From positions 124,001-188,000 of the forward strand of contig JAEVLN010000019.1 in NCBI GenBank assembly GCA_018350325.1: a stretch of 64,000 nucleotides of DNA, written 5' to 3'. Each line of letters starts with the position of its first letter. Position 1 is the first letter of the stretch. Of the stretch, positions 44,557-55,559 are shown one piece after another. The notes below the pieces were generated by a model that was not told where the DNA came from, made no database searches, and worked only from the letters and a program-made list of their open reading frames with translations. The stretch comes from Globodera rostochiensis. Taxonomy: Eukaryota; Nematoda; Chromadorea; Rhabditida; Heteroderidae. A program made the position numbers and the translations under genes.

Positions 44557-45833
44557 TTGTTGACCTTGAACCCGATAAGCTCTAGGCCTTTTCATTTTAA
44601 GGTAATCGATAAATTTGTCTTTGCGTACTCAATCGCCAATTAAATTTAGATTCACCCAATAACCAGTTATATTGATCTGAGCAAGGTCTTTGTGTTCACT
44701 GAGTTTAAGATCAAAAAGATTGCCGAAGATGGATTGCTTAATAATATTGGGTCGTCTGACTCGGTTGGGCTGATCCAAATGCCCGGGGCAACCTTTATTC
44801 GAAACTTGAAAGTGCATATCAACCAGAGAGAGGTGTACGACTCCAACCAGTTGTACAGCTACAAGGTGTACCTCGACACGGAACTCAGTTATCCGATTGC
44901 TGCAAAGGATGCCTATTTTGGCGTGGCTGGCTATTTTCGCGACACTGACCTTTCTAAGGCCAATGATAAGCGAAGGAAGCCGTTGGCAGAAAGCAAGGCC
45001 TATCAAACAATCAGCAAATTGAGTGCCGATATATTCAACCAAGACTTGTATATGATTAGCAATGTCGAGATTGACATTGAGCTCGCGCTGCAGTCTGACG
45101 ATTTTATGCTGCACCAAGAAAAAGAAAAAGATAAATTTGTTTTGGAAATTTCCGACTGCCGGCTGATTGTGAAAACTGTCGATCTAATGGACGGGCTGAG
45201 TTTGGACATTGCAAGGAAGCTGGATGTTGAGCCGGCCAGATTTGGGATTCGCAAATCGTTTATGAAGTCCCTGTTCATTACCGGAGGCCGATACGACTTT
45301 TCTGCCAATTTGTTCACGGAGGAAGTGCCAAGAAGGGTCATCATCGGGCTAGTCGCCAATCAGAACTACATTGGCCATAAACAAAAGAACCCCTTTTTCT
45401 TTAATCACAATAACGTAAGAACCAATTAAAAACTTGCTCAAGCGTTTTTCCTTTTTAGGTTAGGGACATTGAACTAACGGCCTCTGGCAGAACATACCCC
45501 CAATACCCCTACAATTTGGACTACAAAAACAACAATTATGCAAGGGCCTATCATGCCGCGCAGGAACACCTCGGCCTTGCTTGTACAACCGAAAGCAACG
45601 GCCTCAGCTACAGCATGTTCAAGACTGCTTTTTGCCTTTATGTCTTCCAAATGACCAACTCGCAAGAAGACTCGCCTGGCTTTGAGCTGATCAAGGAGGG
45701 ATGCACAGCGGTGAACATTCGATTTTCCGAGCCTGTTCCCCCCGAGGGCGTCACCTTAATAGCCTACGGAGAAGCCGACGGCCTCATTCTAATTGATCGT
45801 AATAGATCAATTACAAGTGACCTGTCCTTATGA
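44557..45833 (+). CDS. Major capsid protein (double jelly-roll, hexon-like)
   Basis: Exons 44557-44601, 44650-45414 and 45459-45833 join in frame (48-nt and 44-nt introns). SYIDLSKV near the start, the long N-terminal jelly roll, VRDIELTASGRTYP and GEADGLILIDRNR near the end match the Polinton major capsid family (annotated in nematodes as F54H12.2-like). No ATG lies at the start; the frame runs back through one TAA (44554-44556) into the pVI-like gene, so either this TAA is a nonsense mutation, it is read through, or translation starts at a non-ATG codon. About 395 aa without the N-terminal strand. The stop overlaps the next ATG (ATGA). Confidence 0.85.
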
Positions 45834-46066
45834 AAAACGACAATTACTCCTTGGAAAAAATTATTCAAATGGCCTCATCCCCGCGCGAGGGGGTAGTTCT
45901 TTGTTTCCCGGAGGTGATCGAAAAGTCGCCTATACACTTTGCGCTCTGCCTTCTCTATTTGTTTGGGACTGCAGGGGCTGCAGCCGTTGGGTTTTATTTG
46001 TTCTTGCGAGAGAGGAGAATTCGGCGCCAAAATGGACAGCCGGTTCATCGACAAGATTCTCTTTGA
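45830..46066 (+). CDS. Small single-pass membrane protein
   Basis: 78 aa starting at an ATG that overlaps the capsid stop by 4 nt. A hydrophobic segment (FALCLLYLFGTAGAAAVGFY) is followed by RERRIRRQN, giving a likely N-out/C-in anchor. The gene overlaps the protease start by 35 nt. Compact overlaps like these are unusual for a eukaryotic locus and resemble viral gene packing. The family was not recognised. Confidence 0.55.
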   Translation: MKNDNYSLEKIIQMASSPREGVVLCFPEVIEKSPIHFALCLLYLFGTAGAAAVGFYLFLRERRIRRQNGQPVHRQDSL

Positions 46067-46516
46067 AAATCCGGCGACAAGGAAATTCTTTATGGGCACC
46101 TTCCCTTCGGATGGTCTGCCAGGGTGTTCAAGATTCCCCTGCAGCCTGATTGTTAATTTGGTATGTTTTGCAAAACTATTTATTACGAATTTTATATTAA
46201 GGACCGAGCTGGCAGGCCGGGTTCTCACTGGTGCGCGATTTGGGCCAAGTCGCCAACTGAGGCCTATTTTTTTGATTCTTATGGCGATATGCCAAACTCT
46301 TTAATTAAAAAATATTTGTCAGAAAAATTTAATAAAATTTATTTTAACAAAAGAATATTTCAGTCAATCTTTTCTAATGTTTGTGGCCATTATGTAATCA
46401 CTTTTATTTATTTTATGTCAATTGGTTTTGGTTTTGAAGGGGTAATGGAAATTTTTAACCGATCAAATAGTCCCGACGAGTTTGTTTATGCCTTTGTAAC
46501 AAATAGTTTACAATAA
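46032..46516 (+). CDS. Adenain-like (C5-type) cysteine protease
   Basis: Exons 46032-46160 and 46202-46516 (41-nt intron) encode 147 aa. MGTFPSDGLP near residue 20, GSHWCAIW (His), FFDSYGDMP (Asp), and FQSIFSNVCGHYV (Gln and Cys) form the adenovirus-protease-type active site in the expected order. In Polintons this enzyme is presumed to process virion precursors. The frame is complete and both arm copies look intact. Confidence 0.85.
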
Positions 46517-46533
46517 ATAAATTTTACAAAAGC

Positions 46534-47052
46534 TTAATCTTCCACTGCGGAATACATCAAATAGAAAAAGTTAAACAGACACTCGCGAAGAAATCGGCCG
46601 AGGCCCTCAATCCCGTCATACTTTTCGTAGAATTCGTGAAGTACCCGCTTGCTTGACCCATCTTCCATTTCAAGATGTCCTTTCAACTAAAGCTTAAATT
46701 TAATTTTGAATAACTGTTTCGGAACAAACCTCTAAACACTCCTCCCACTCGAAGATGTACAATCTGTTCGCCGAGGCCAAAGAACGGATCAGCAAACACC
46801 CGCTCATGTGATGGTCGCGTCTTGACCTAAAATTAGATATAAGCGAGCCAAAAAATTAGCAGACCCGAGCTTTGGCAGCGGGTATATGCAGTCATAAGCC
46901 CGCGCAACGCTTTCGAGAATTGGCAGACAGTCGGCAAGACGAAAATCTTTGGAGGCGTCGCTGTAGTTTGTTTCTGCCATGCTTTCATTTCGCGTAGGTG
47001 TAAAAGGGCCGTCCAACATTGGCGGCCTCCCGTCGTCCTCCAAAAATTCCAT
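46534..47052 (-). CDS. Unknown 145-aa Polinton protein (right copy)
   Basis: Mirror copy of 28856-29374; exons 46865-47052, 46730-46826 and 46534-46686. The frame is intact and convergent with the protease gene. No family was recognised. Confidence 0.6.
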
Positions 47053-47722
47053 TATTCAAATCGTAAAGTCAACTTTAGATTGTCGCAGCAATGAAGCCAA
47101 ATCTTTAAGGCTAATAAACAATGACAGAATTTTCAATGCAAAAGCTTTTTTATTTTACTTTACGTTTTTTTGAACCAAGCTAAAGTTTTATTGAAAAATT
47201 TTGTATGCAAAATAAACAATAGTGAATATCATAAGGTATCAAATTTCAATCAAAAGCAATTTATGTAAATTTGAAATTTTTTATTTTTTACTTTACGTTT
47301 TTTGAACTAAGTTGAATTTTATTGAGAAAATTTTGGAAGTAAAATAAACAAAGTAAGGTATCAAATTTCAATCGAAAGCAATTTTATTTAAATTTGAAAT
47401 TTTTATTTTTACTTTACGATTTTTCTTTAATTATTTATTAAGAAATTTTTTTCGATTTTATAAATATTTTTTTATATTTTGTAAATAATTTTGAATTTTA
47501 TGAAAAATAATTTTAATTTTAATTTTAAAAAATAATATTTGCTCGCGCAGGGCTTTGAACTTGGCTGCTGCCTGCAGAGCCCCTTGCTCGCGCAGGGGAT
47601 TGAACTTTGCTCTTGGCTGCAAACCCCCTCACTCACTACTGCAGTGGAGACAATTTGTTAATTCCCTTTGGCTGACGTCATTCTCCACCATATAGGGGCA
47701 ATAGCGGCCATTGCTCCCAATA

Positions 47723-47798
47723 CACCAGTGGCCAAGTGGTTAGTGCTCTCCTCTCTCTCTCGCAGCGGCAGCGGGGGTTCGGATCCCCTCAGCAGCGG
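47723..47798 (+). other. tRNA-like sequence in right Polinton arm
   Basis: Mirror copy of 28110-28185 with the same A-box-like and B-box-like blocks and the same CT-rich interior. Confidence 0.5.
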
Positions 47799-48221
47799 AT
47801 GAATTTTTCGGATTAAAAATATTTTGGCAGAGTCAAAAAAAAGTCGCGCAGCTGCGCAAGTGAAATTTAAAGATTTAAATTTCGAAAAAAGTCTCGCAGG
47901 GTGCGCGAGTACCTCGCGCAGTGAAAAAAATAAATAAAAATTAAATAAATAAAATATAAATATTTAATAAAGTCGCGCAGCAGAAATTTGCATAAAGTCG
48001 CGCAGTGCGCAAGATGTTCAAACGTCTTAAGATTTCGAAATTTAAAAAAATTTAAAAAAGTCGCGCAGCAGCCCTGCCAATAGGTTTGGGCTCTGGGACT
48101 CACTTGGCCAGGCCTCAGATGGCCGGCGCTCACCTGGCTGGCGGGCGCTCATTTGGCGCCCCACCCCCTCCATAGGTATGGGGGGCTACCGTACCCGGGG
48201 AAAAAGCAGGTGGTAACTACT

Positions 48222-48227
48222 GACAGC
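48222..48227. other. Polinton target-site duplication, right copy
   Basis: GACAGC follows the terminal GGTAACTACT, matching 27681-27686. Confidence 0.9.
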
Positions 48228-48272
48228 ACAATCACTAAATTAAATGCGATAAAATATATATTTTTATAATTT

Positions 48273-49544
48273 TTATTCATTTAACTTTAACGCACTTTCC
48301 CCAAAATCGGCCATAAATTCGTTGTCCAACAACGCCTTGAACTCTTTTTGGTGCATCTTCTCGACCCATTCCAAATGTTCTTTCGCATTTTTACCCATTT
48401 CTTGGCCCTTCAGCGCCTCGTCCACCACCGTTTCTTTCCATTTTTTGAAAAACATTTTCACATTTTTTTCTCCAAAGTTTGAAATAAAAGTTTTTGTTCT
48501 CGCAAATATTTCCGCCAAAATTTTTTCGAATTTGTCCATTTCCTCCTCGTCCTTATCGAACATCGGGTCGTACAGTTCGTCCTCCACAAAATCACGCATT
48601 TTGTCCCAAAGTGCCGGCCGATCAAGTTTGTCCAACTTCCGTTTCACCCATCGCATAAAAACGATCAGATCAGTGCCAATTTTGCAGCATTTCAACCAAA
48701 ACGCATCATTATATTTTTTTCTTGAAAAGTCAGCTTATAATGGGCCCAGAGACGGCTGTCGTCCACAAACACTAAAATGTTTTTTACTTTTAAAAGATGC
48801 TTTTATTCCCTTACAATTTGGGTTTTCCCCGACCCCTCGGGGCGAAAAAGTCGGGGTCGGGGTTCGGGGGTCGGGGAAAAACCCAACTTACAATCCGTCG
48901 TTCCCTTACAATTTGGGTTTCTCCCCGACCCCTCGGGGGCCAGAAAGTCGGGGTTGGGGTTGGCAATGTCGGGGTCGGGGACGACCCTTTTTTTGGGCTC
49001 GGGGTTCGGGAGTCGGGGAGGAACCCAACTTACAATCCCTCGTGTAGACGTTCTTCAGCAGTCCCTCGTCTCCGATCAGTTTCTCGAATCGCTTCCGCGT
49101 CCCCATCAGTTTTGCCAAACGAGTTTTTGATCCGGGCAACCTCAGAGTGATGCGGAACCGATCTGGCATGTACCGAAACACTTTCTGCAAAGACTGCTCG
49201 AACATGTCGGCCTGTGTTTCGCTCTGTCGGAATTGGGCGACAGTCCTCTGCCGTTCGTCGGCCATTGCACACTCCTCCAACCCTTGCCACCGTTTCACCA
49301 ATTTTTCATTTATTTTGTATATGTTTTTGGAGCTGATCGAGTTGACGAATTGCTGAAGTTTGATCAGAGCGCACAAATGCTCCTCCGACTGCAGGTTACG
49401 GTAGGCCGACTTGTACAGTAACCGTATTCTCCCCGCAAGGGCCTCAAACGTGGAGGCGCTAAGGTTCAGTTTGCGCACCTTTTTCTGGCACAATTCAGCG
49501 GTGGCGATCATCTCTCCGATCAATTGACTCATCGTCCAGTTCAT
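48273..49544 (-). CDS. Unrecognised helical host protein, two main exons
   Basis: Exon-like stretch 49544-49038 begins MNWTMSQLIGEMIATAELCQ and stays open through KLIGDEGLLKNVYTR. Exon-like stretch 48695-48273 reads LIVFMRWVKRKLDKLDRPAL and ends FGESALKLNE. A small stretch near 48776-48730 (FVDDSRLWAHYKLTF) may lie between them. Both parts are rich in charged helices. The gap (48777-49038) is a double repeat whose ends carry GTAAGT. No family was recognised. The gene ends about 45 bp from the Polinton right end. Confidence 0.5.
48806..49038. mobile_element. Two tandem GTCGGGG-rich MITE-like copies in intron
   Basis: Two copies (about 48809-48895 and 48901-49038) each run from TTACAATTTGGGTTT to AACCCAACTTACAATCC with a GTCGGGGTCGGGG interior, so each is an inverted-repeat element. 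On the gene strand both start GGATTGTAAGTTGGGTT, placing a GTAAGT 5' splice signal inside the element end. A TTTTAG acceptor lies outside at about 48777. Confidence 0.5.
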
Positions 49545-49549
49545 AAGCG

Positions 49550-51230
49550 TCTCCCTGTACTACTCGCTGCTGCTGCGGTTGATCAACAAAATTTTGCAAC
49601 GATAAAAGTGTAGGAGTCAATGTCAGGTCTGAATTTGGTGGAATTCGTGGCTCGTTTATTACAACACCACTTGCCGATGCGCATTATCTCCGGATCTCCA
49701 ATATGTTCATCTCCCCGGGGTCGATCAGTTTGTTCAGCTCCAACTTCATCTGGCCCATGTCCTTCACATCGTGACAAAAATAGTGCCGAAAGTTTTGGCT
49801 CAATTTCAACAAATGCCAAATTTTGTCCGTAAATAATGCTAATTTTTTCACTGCTTATCAAATCTGAGTAATAATTTCCGCTTCGCTGCGTTCGCAACTC
49901 ACTTCGTTTGGCTGAAATGGATACCGTTTGTTCCGACAAGCCTACTGTACTTGTACTTTTGTAAGCCACCTACCGTAATCAACTCGTACAGCCGATTCTC
50001 CCGAATGCAATTGGCTACCGAACCGAATACCGAACAAGCCAAAATCGGTCCGAATACCGACCCATTGTAAATTGGCTTGAATCCAGATTACAATAAAGTT
50101 TTTGGGGTTTTCGGGGGTGTAAAATCTGAATCTAACCTCCTTTTCAGCCAATTCCTAATCCCGGACCCGAATTCGAACATTTGTCCGATATCTCAAAATT
50201 TTTGAAAAAAATTTTGATCTTAAAATTGTTCAAGAAACACCAAAATTATTTATATGGTTTCTTAGGTGGTGAAAACTAGAGTTGGCCGGGACCGGGATTT
50301 TTTTGGAAAAACCGGGACCGGGAGTGAAAACATTAAAAACCGGGATTTTATAAGGGGGGAAATTAATCAAATCCCGGTCAAAAATACCGGGAATAATGAG
50401 CAAAAACAAAGATTGTCAATTTTGAAAAAAACCGGGATTTTATAAGGGGGAAATTCAGTCCCAAGCTCGACCTTTAAACCGGTTTTTGAAACAGTTCAAA
50501 TTTTGTAAAACCATAGGGGGACCTTTTTGGTCAAAAGTTCGTTAGGCTTAGGCCTAAGCCACCCTGGCTTAGGATTCGTTAGGCTTTTTCGGCCACCGCT
50601 CGCCCATTGAATGCAGATCCGAGTAAATACTACCAATCGATTTCCCGCTCCATTCAGGCCAGGGTTGCCGCGGGTTGAGAAAAATGTCGGGTCGGGTTTC
50701 GGGTCGGGTCGACCCAAAAAACCTCGGGTCGGGTTTCGGGTCGGGTCGACCCAAAAAACCTCGGGTCGGAATTACCAAAGCAAAGTCTTCCGCCTTCTGA
50801 AAGCCCTTTATTTCTTCCCATTTCACCCGAAAATTTGCCATTTTACCCGCAAATTCGTTGGCAGAATTTCCATTGAATTTGTTAGCATCGGCATTTAACA
50901 GATTTGGACGCTGTCCGACGGATCAACTAAAAGTTTCACAATTTTTATTATTAATTTTAACGAATAAATTTAACAAAATGTTTCTCCTTTTCTCCCTACT
51001 TTCTGAGTTTTTGGCCAAATCGCCTTTTTCTGGACATTGTCTATTTTTGCGAATTGTTACAATGTCCGAAATGCCCTCCGACCGATCACTTTTGACGGCA
51101 TTTTGTTTTGCTACTTTTTTGGCTTTTCCTCCACGGCAATGTTCAATAAATGTCGAGAAAATAAAAATGACACAAAAAATAGCCAAAGTTTTTGCGCCCT
51201 TTTGTTTGCTGTGGCCGAGTGAGTGAGTCA
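49550..51230. repeat. Repeat-rich interval
   Basis: 50010-50190 is a diverged GTAGAATCCGA repeat; 50290-50450 has ACCGGGACCGGGA words; 50541-50586 is a TTAGGC-type inverted word; 50688-50770 is a direct duplication of a CGGGTCGGGTCGACC block. A minus-strand open frame 51231-50923 (102 aa) has a hydrophobic N-terminal stretch (TLAIFCVIFIFSTFIEH) like a signal peptide and could be a small secreted protein, but nothing else supports it. Confidence 0.45.
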
Positions 51231-53070
51231 TTGTGCCGGTGCCATTCCCTCGTCGTCCGTCCGTCGTCGGGTTTAATTACGCGCCGGTCGAATGAGCGAG
51301 CGAGCTGAGCCCTCTTGGCCGTTGACTCCGCCATTTCGTTGGCCATTATTACTCCAAGCGAAGTAATGGACGGCGGACGGAGTGCTCTGACCGAGCACAA
51401 CGCCGGAGGGGCCATTGGCTTATCGTTTCGAAATTGCATAAAATATCCCATCCCAATTGGATTGGCGAACAGAGAGAAAGTGAAGCAGCTTAATCCCTCA
51501 ATTTAATCCCCAATCAATTTTACTTATAATATTTGGGCTTTTTTGCCATTTAGATTTGTAAGTTTAGAACATGGCCGGCCCCGCCCCTATTATGCTATTT
51601 TAAATATTGTGCCGCTTTATTTTAGGCTTCTTCGTAAGTAATGCAATAATAAATTTATGAATTGAAGAAAACCTTTCCCGGGAAATATTTTTGTTTTTGA
51701 AGTTGCACTGGAAGTGCGCTGTTCCGATGCGCAAATGTGGCGTAATGCCAAACCGTATTAAGAGGTGTAGGGTCGCCGGATCTTATGTCCCGGAAAAATT
51801 CATTTTAAAGTTCTGCAAATTTGTTCTCGCTGGACACGGTCAGTGCCGAGGTCAGACTCGCGAAGGCATTGGACCGCGAAACGCAGCAAAGGCACGTGTT
51901 GAAGATGAGGTGATCAATACTGATCAAAGTGATCAAGAGACGGAAGAGCGATGAAAGAGACAATAATCGCAGCCCCACTAAACACAAAAACTATTCAATA
52001 AACAGAGAGTTGTTGTGTGAGGGTCAAAAATTTATAAATTAGAAATTAAAAGAACATTCTGCCCAAATTCATAGCTCAGTCAGTGTTTCTGTGCTCCAAA
52101 ATTTAATATGTTCAGAGAGTGTTGGCCCTATTGGGCTTTTGGACGGTCTCCGGCAATTTTACGGTCCGGGTAATGAAAATGCAATTATTTTTTTCAATTA
52201 TTTTGAAATCAATAGGTAACTAAAACAATCTAATTCGAAAAACGCTAAAATGTTATACGGCATAATTATTTTCTTTCGTTTACAATTCGGAACTAATCGA
52301 CGGATTTCGGTTACCCGACCGAACAGAACCGAAGCATTGATTTTCTGAACCAAAGATCCTCCCGACGGTCCGGTTCGGTTGTAGAACCGCCAAGCTTAAT
52401 CCCGAATGTGATGACATTACTGACGACTTCTTGATCCAAATGATTTATTGAATGATATAATTTTTCACCTATGTTAGAAACTGATAAGGCGTATGTCATT
52501 GCTGATCGATCATTGAAAAACTTTGGATTTGTTTTAATTCCAAAACCCGTCGATAGGAAGCCAAGCAGCGCGGTTGGGTTGGAGCGAACAGAATGTCCGT
52601 CCCGTGGAGCAAATTTAGCGGAAATGATTGTCGGGACCCATTTTTGCTTGATTCGTGGATACAAACAAAACAATGCTTTTTCGATTGGTGCGCCAAGCAG
52701 TACGGACATTGTCTTGCGTTCTTTCACTCAAATTTCGCCAGAAGGCGCGCCTTATGGTCATATTCATTGTATTGGACTTCCGGCATTGACCAACATTTAT
52801 TCTCAGCAATTCGGTTTCAATTTGACTTCGACCCTCGTTAGCTTTCGGTATTTTACTTTATATGGTACGGAAAACGCAAAACCGAAAATTTTTTTATGAG
52901 GCCGGGAAAAGTTCTGTTCGATTTTTTTTTGGATTTCTTTAAATCCAAGGAAATTTACAGTCTTTGCTTTCGCAAAATCCCACAAATAAAACAGCAACTT
53001 TATACCGAAGACATGTATAAAAAAATACACAGTTTAAAATACACATAATAAATATGTGGTATAATGATCA
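51231..53070. other. No gene confidently recognised
   Basis: Several open frames of 60-140 codons overlap one another on both strands (for example 51691-51954 plus and 52471-52899 plus) without a family signature or a convincing splice context. One between 52311 and 52899 is open in three frames at once, which argues for low stop density rather than coding. Left uncalled. Confidence 0.4.
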
Positions 53071-53087
53071 TGAAAGCACCAGATAAG

Positions 53088-54112
53088 CAGGGATGCCAAC
53101 TCAACTGCGGTAAAATATGGCAACGGGCTCCAAAAATATGGCATTTTTATGGCATTGAGGGTTCAAAAATATGGCATTTTTATGGCATCCGTTTTTTGCG
53201 ACCAAAACGTAGAAAATAATAAAAATCTGATTTATTGCGTTCGCCCGTACTTTTCAAAACCTTTCGCCGCGTTCAAAAGCTCATTTTGCGACAAAAAAAA
53301 ATCATACGCTGAGTTACAGTCCAGATCAGAGTTCAGTTTGACACAAACAAAGGCATTTACCGTTTCCGGGGAAAATTGATTGGATTGATCAGTCCAAATA
53401 TGATTGACAACAGAAAAGACCGATTCGCAGAATGCATTTGAAGGGAATATTGAGAGAAAAATTGACACCAATGATTTGATGTGTTTGAGATTTTTGTCCT
53501 TCAGCACTTCACCCCATTTCTTCTCCAAATTCTTTTTGGAAAACCCCTCCGTTGCTTCTAATTCTCTGATTACATCTTTCAATTCTACCACCTCGTCAAA
53601 CAGGTTGTCCAGCTCGTCCGGTGCATCCGTGGCTTAAGTTAAACCTAAAATCGACAGTTTCACTTAACAGTCACTCACCTCTCCTCCAAATTCCTCACTT
53701 GAATCCGATGAAATTTCTTCCGCTTCTCTTTCATCTATTGCTGCCGAACTAGTGCCTTCAGTATCTTCCGCTGATGCTCTTTTATTTTTAAGCCAATTAA
53801 ACATTTAAAATGAATCTGAAGGTAACTTTTAAAATTAAAAGAACAAAGTTGTCAATTTTGGAACAAGATTTCCCGCAAGAAAAGCATAAAAATAACAAAC
53901 AGAACGCCAAAAAGTAATTAAATATTCAAATTTTAAGAATCAAAGAGCACTTTTTTCGGGAATTCTCACATTCTTCTATTAAAAAATGAGAATTTTTTAC
54001 CAAAGTCAAAAATATGGCAAAATTATGGCAAGTGTGAAAATATGGCAAACAATAAGGCAAATTTCCAAAATTATGGCATTTGCCTTAAAAATAAGGCAAT
54101 TTGGCATCCCTG
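53088..54112 (-). mobile_element. hAT deletion derivative, 8-bp TSD
   Basis: Terminal inverted repeats CAGGGATGCCAA and TTGGCATCCCTG; the 8-mer CAGATAAG flanks both ends (53080-53087 and 54113-54120). Subterminal regions contain ATATGGCATTTTTATGGCA words (53117-53190) and ATATGGCAAAATTATGGCA words (54010-54100). Only the two ends of a transposase gene remain inside. Confidence 0.92.
53232..53806 (-). pseudogene. hAT transposase remnant (N-terminus plus dimerisation domain)
   Basis: Minus strand: a start near 53804 reads MFNWLKNKRASAEDTEG followed by an acid/serine stretch to a GTGAGT donor near 53679. Then 53630-53232 holds SNAFCESVFSVVNHIW and FSPETVNAFVCVKLN, the hAT C-terminal dimerisation domain. 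The catalytic core is missing and the join is not in phase, so this is a non-autonomous copy. Confidence 0.7.
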
Positions 54113-54190
54113 CAGATAAGGAGCAAAGAGAATAAAGCAAAAGGCATATATCCGTAATAAAAATAATAAACCAAAAAAGTCGCTGCCGTA

Positions 54191-55555
54191 CAACTCGCCT
54201 ATGTAACATTTCGCCTACAAGGTTAAAAGGTTACAACTCGCCTACGCAACATTTCGCCTACACAGTCAAAAAGCGACATTTCGCCTACAAATTTTAAAAA
54301 TTCGATTTTTAACATTTCCTTTGACAAATTTAAGGCTTATTTAGTTAGATCAAGAGCAAAAGCATTGTACAAATCCATCTTCACACACGTATACCTAATT
54401 ATTTATAGATAACGGAAAATGAATCTTGAAAAATTGATGCGCAACAAAGTTGAGAGCCTGCAGAAGAAGAAGAAGCAATACATTGCGGCAGAGCAAAGTA
54501 CAATCCGAGAAGAAGAAGAAACAAATCAGTCAATACTTCATCGAGATTCGCCGATCGCTTCTGTTGGAGACGAAAACTTGGAGCTCGTTGAATTTTAGGC
54601 TGATTCGAAAAAACTGGGTCTGAAAAGGAAGATCCAAGAAGAGCCAAGCGCAAAACCTCAAAAATTTTCGGGCAAGCAAGGAAGTACGTCACTGCGAGGT
54701 TTTTGAGCACTTCGACAAATGTTAAGTCGGTAAATTTTTATGCATTGGTTTTTTGAAAGGTGTAAAATTCAATATCAAGGAAGGATAGTGAATCGATGCT
54801 GCTTTTATACGACAGCAGGATTTCGCGACCAAATCAAGGCGACGTTGTGCTAGTTCCCAAGGTAAGCTTAATCAATTAATAAAACAAAAAGTTTTCTTTG
54901 GTTACTGGATGTCCTGAGTAGGGACCAGTTTTAGTTTTTTGGCTATTTTTGAAGTTTAGATACTAAAAATCCGGTCCCTAGTAAAGAAAAGTAGGCATAT
55001 AAGAATAACGGAATAGTCGATCCTTTTCAACAATTCGGTAGTTAGTTCGAGAGCGTTCTTTGCACAAGTTTTTCCTTTGTTTTAGGGAATCTAGTTTCAA
55101 ATTCAACAGGGCAGTTCTCCGAGACAGTCAACTCCATCAATGCCCAGTTTCGCAAAACAACAGAGGTGCCTAGATGAGAGATCAATTCTATTGACAAATC
55201 TATTCAATCATTTTGTATCATTTCTTTGTTGCCAAAGAGTTAATAACATTGAAGCTTTGATTCTTTCGCGCATTGCAAAATGCTTAATCGTTTGTCAAAG
55301 AAAATAATAATAAAAAATTTTTTAAATTTGTAGGCGAAATGTTGCTTTTTGACTGGGTAGGCAAAATGTAACATAGGCGAAATGTTGTGTAGGCGAATTG
55401 TAACATTTTAACCTTGTAGGCGAAATGTTGCCTATTGGCTGTGTAGGCGAAATGTAAATAGGCGAAATGTTGCGTAGGCGAAGTGTTGCTTTTTGGCTTT
55501 GTAGGCGAAATGTTGCCTTTTGGCTGTGTAGGCGAAATGTTACATAGGCGAGTTG
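54191..55555 (+). mobile_element. TA-flanked DNA element with perfect 28-bp TIRs
   Basis: 54191-54218 and 55528-55555 are perfect inverted repeats of 28 bp beginning CAACTCGCCTATG. TA flanks both ends. Subterminal arrays of GTAGGCGAAATGTTGC words lie at 54191-54290 and 55330-55555. Inside, a plus-strand frame (54420-54599) reads MNLEKLMRNKVESLQKKKKQ and is acidic afterward; no transposase domain is recognised. A TA target fits Tc1/mariner-like insertion, but assignment is open. Confidence 0.7.
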
Positions 55556-55559
55556 TAGT

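Larger units (their letters stand above)
27687..48221. mobile_element. Palindromic Polinton/Maverick, 17.5 kb plus nested hAT
   Basis: Terminal sequence AGTAGTTACCACCTGC at 27687 is mirrored exactly at the right end, with GACAGC outside both. Arms 27687-37590 and 41353-48221 are inverted copies (6,865 bp after removing the hAT and its duplication, and 6,869 bp). The centre 37591-41352 is unique. Hallmarks present: rve integrase, adenain-like protease, double-jelly-roll capsid, packaging-ATPase remnant. Hallmark absent: protein-primed DNA polymerase B. The total without the hAT is 17,496 bp, normal for a Polinton, but terminal repeats are usually hundreds of bases to about 1 kb. Confidence 0.92.
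41353..48221. repeat. Right giant inverted repeat arm of the Polinton
   Basis: This is the mirror copy of 27687-37590 without the hAT and with the intact zinc-protein exon. All gene models for the structural module are best read here. Homology with the left arm starts at 41353 (ACCCTTATTCC). Confidence 0.92.

Noticed and set aside
27687..48221. Two independent Polintons inserted in opposite directions
   Set aside because: Only one pair of ends and one GACAGC pair exist, the centre is shared and arm homology stops symmetrically at internal genes, so a single palindromic element fits better.
52311..52899. Possible gene with overlapping frames on both strands
   Set aside because: At least three frames are open at once and none has a family signature; likely chance.
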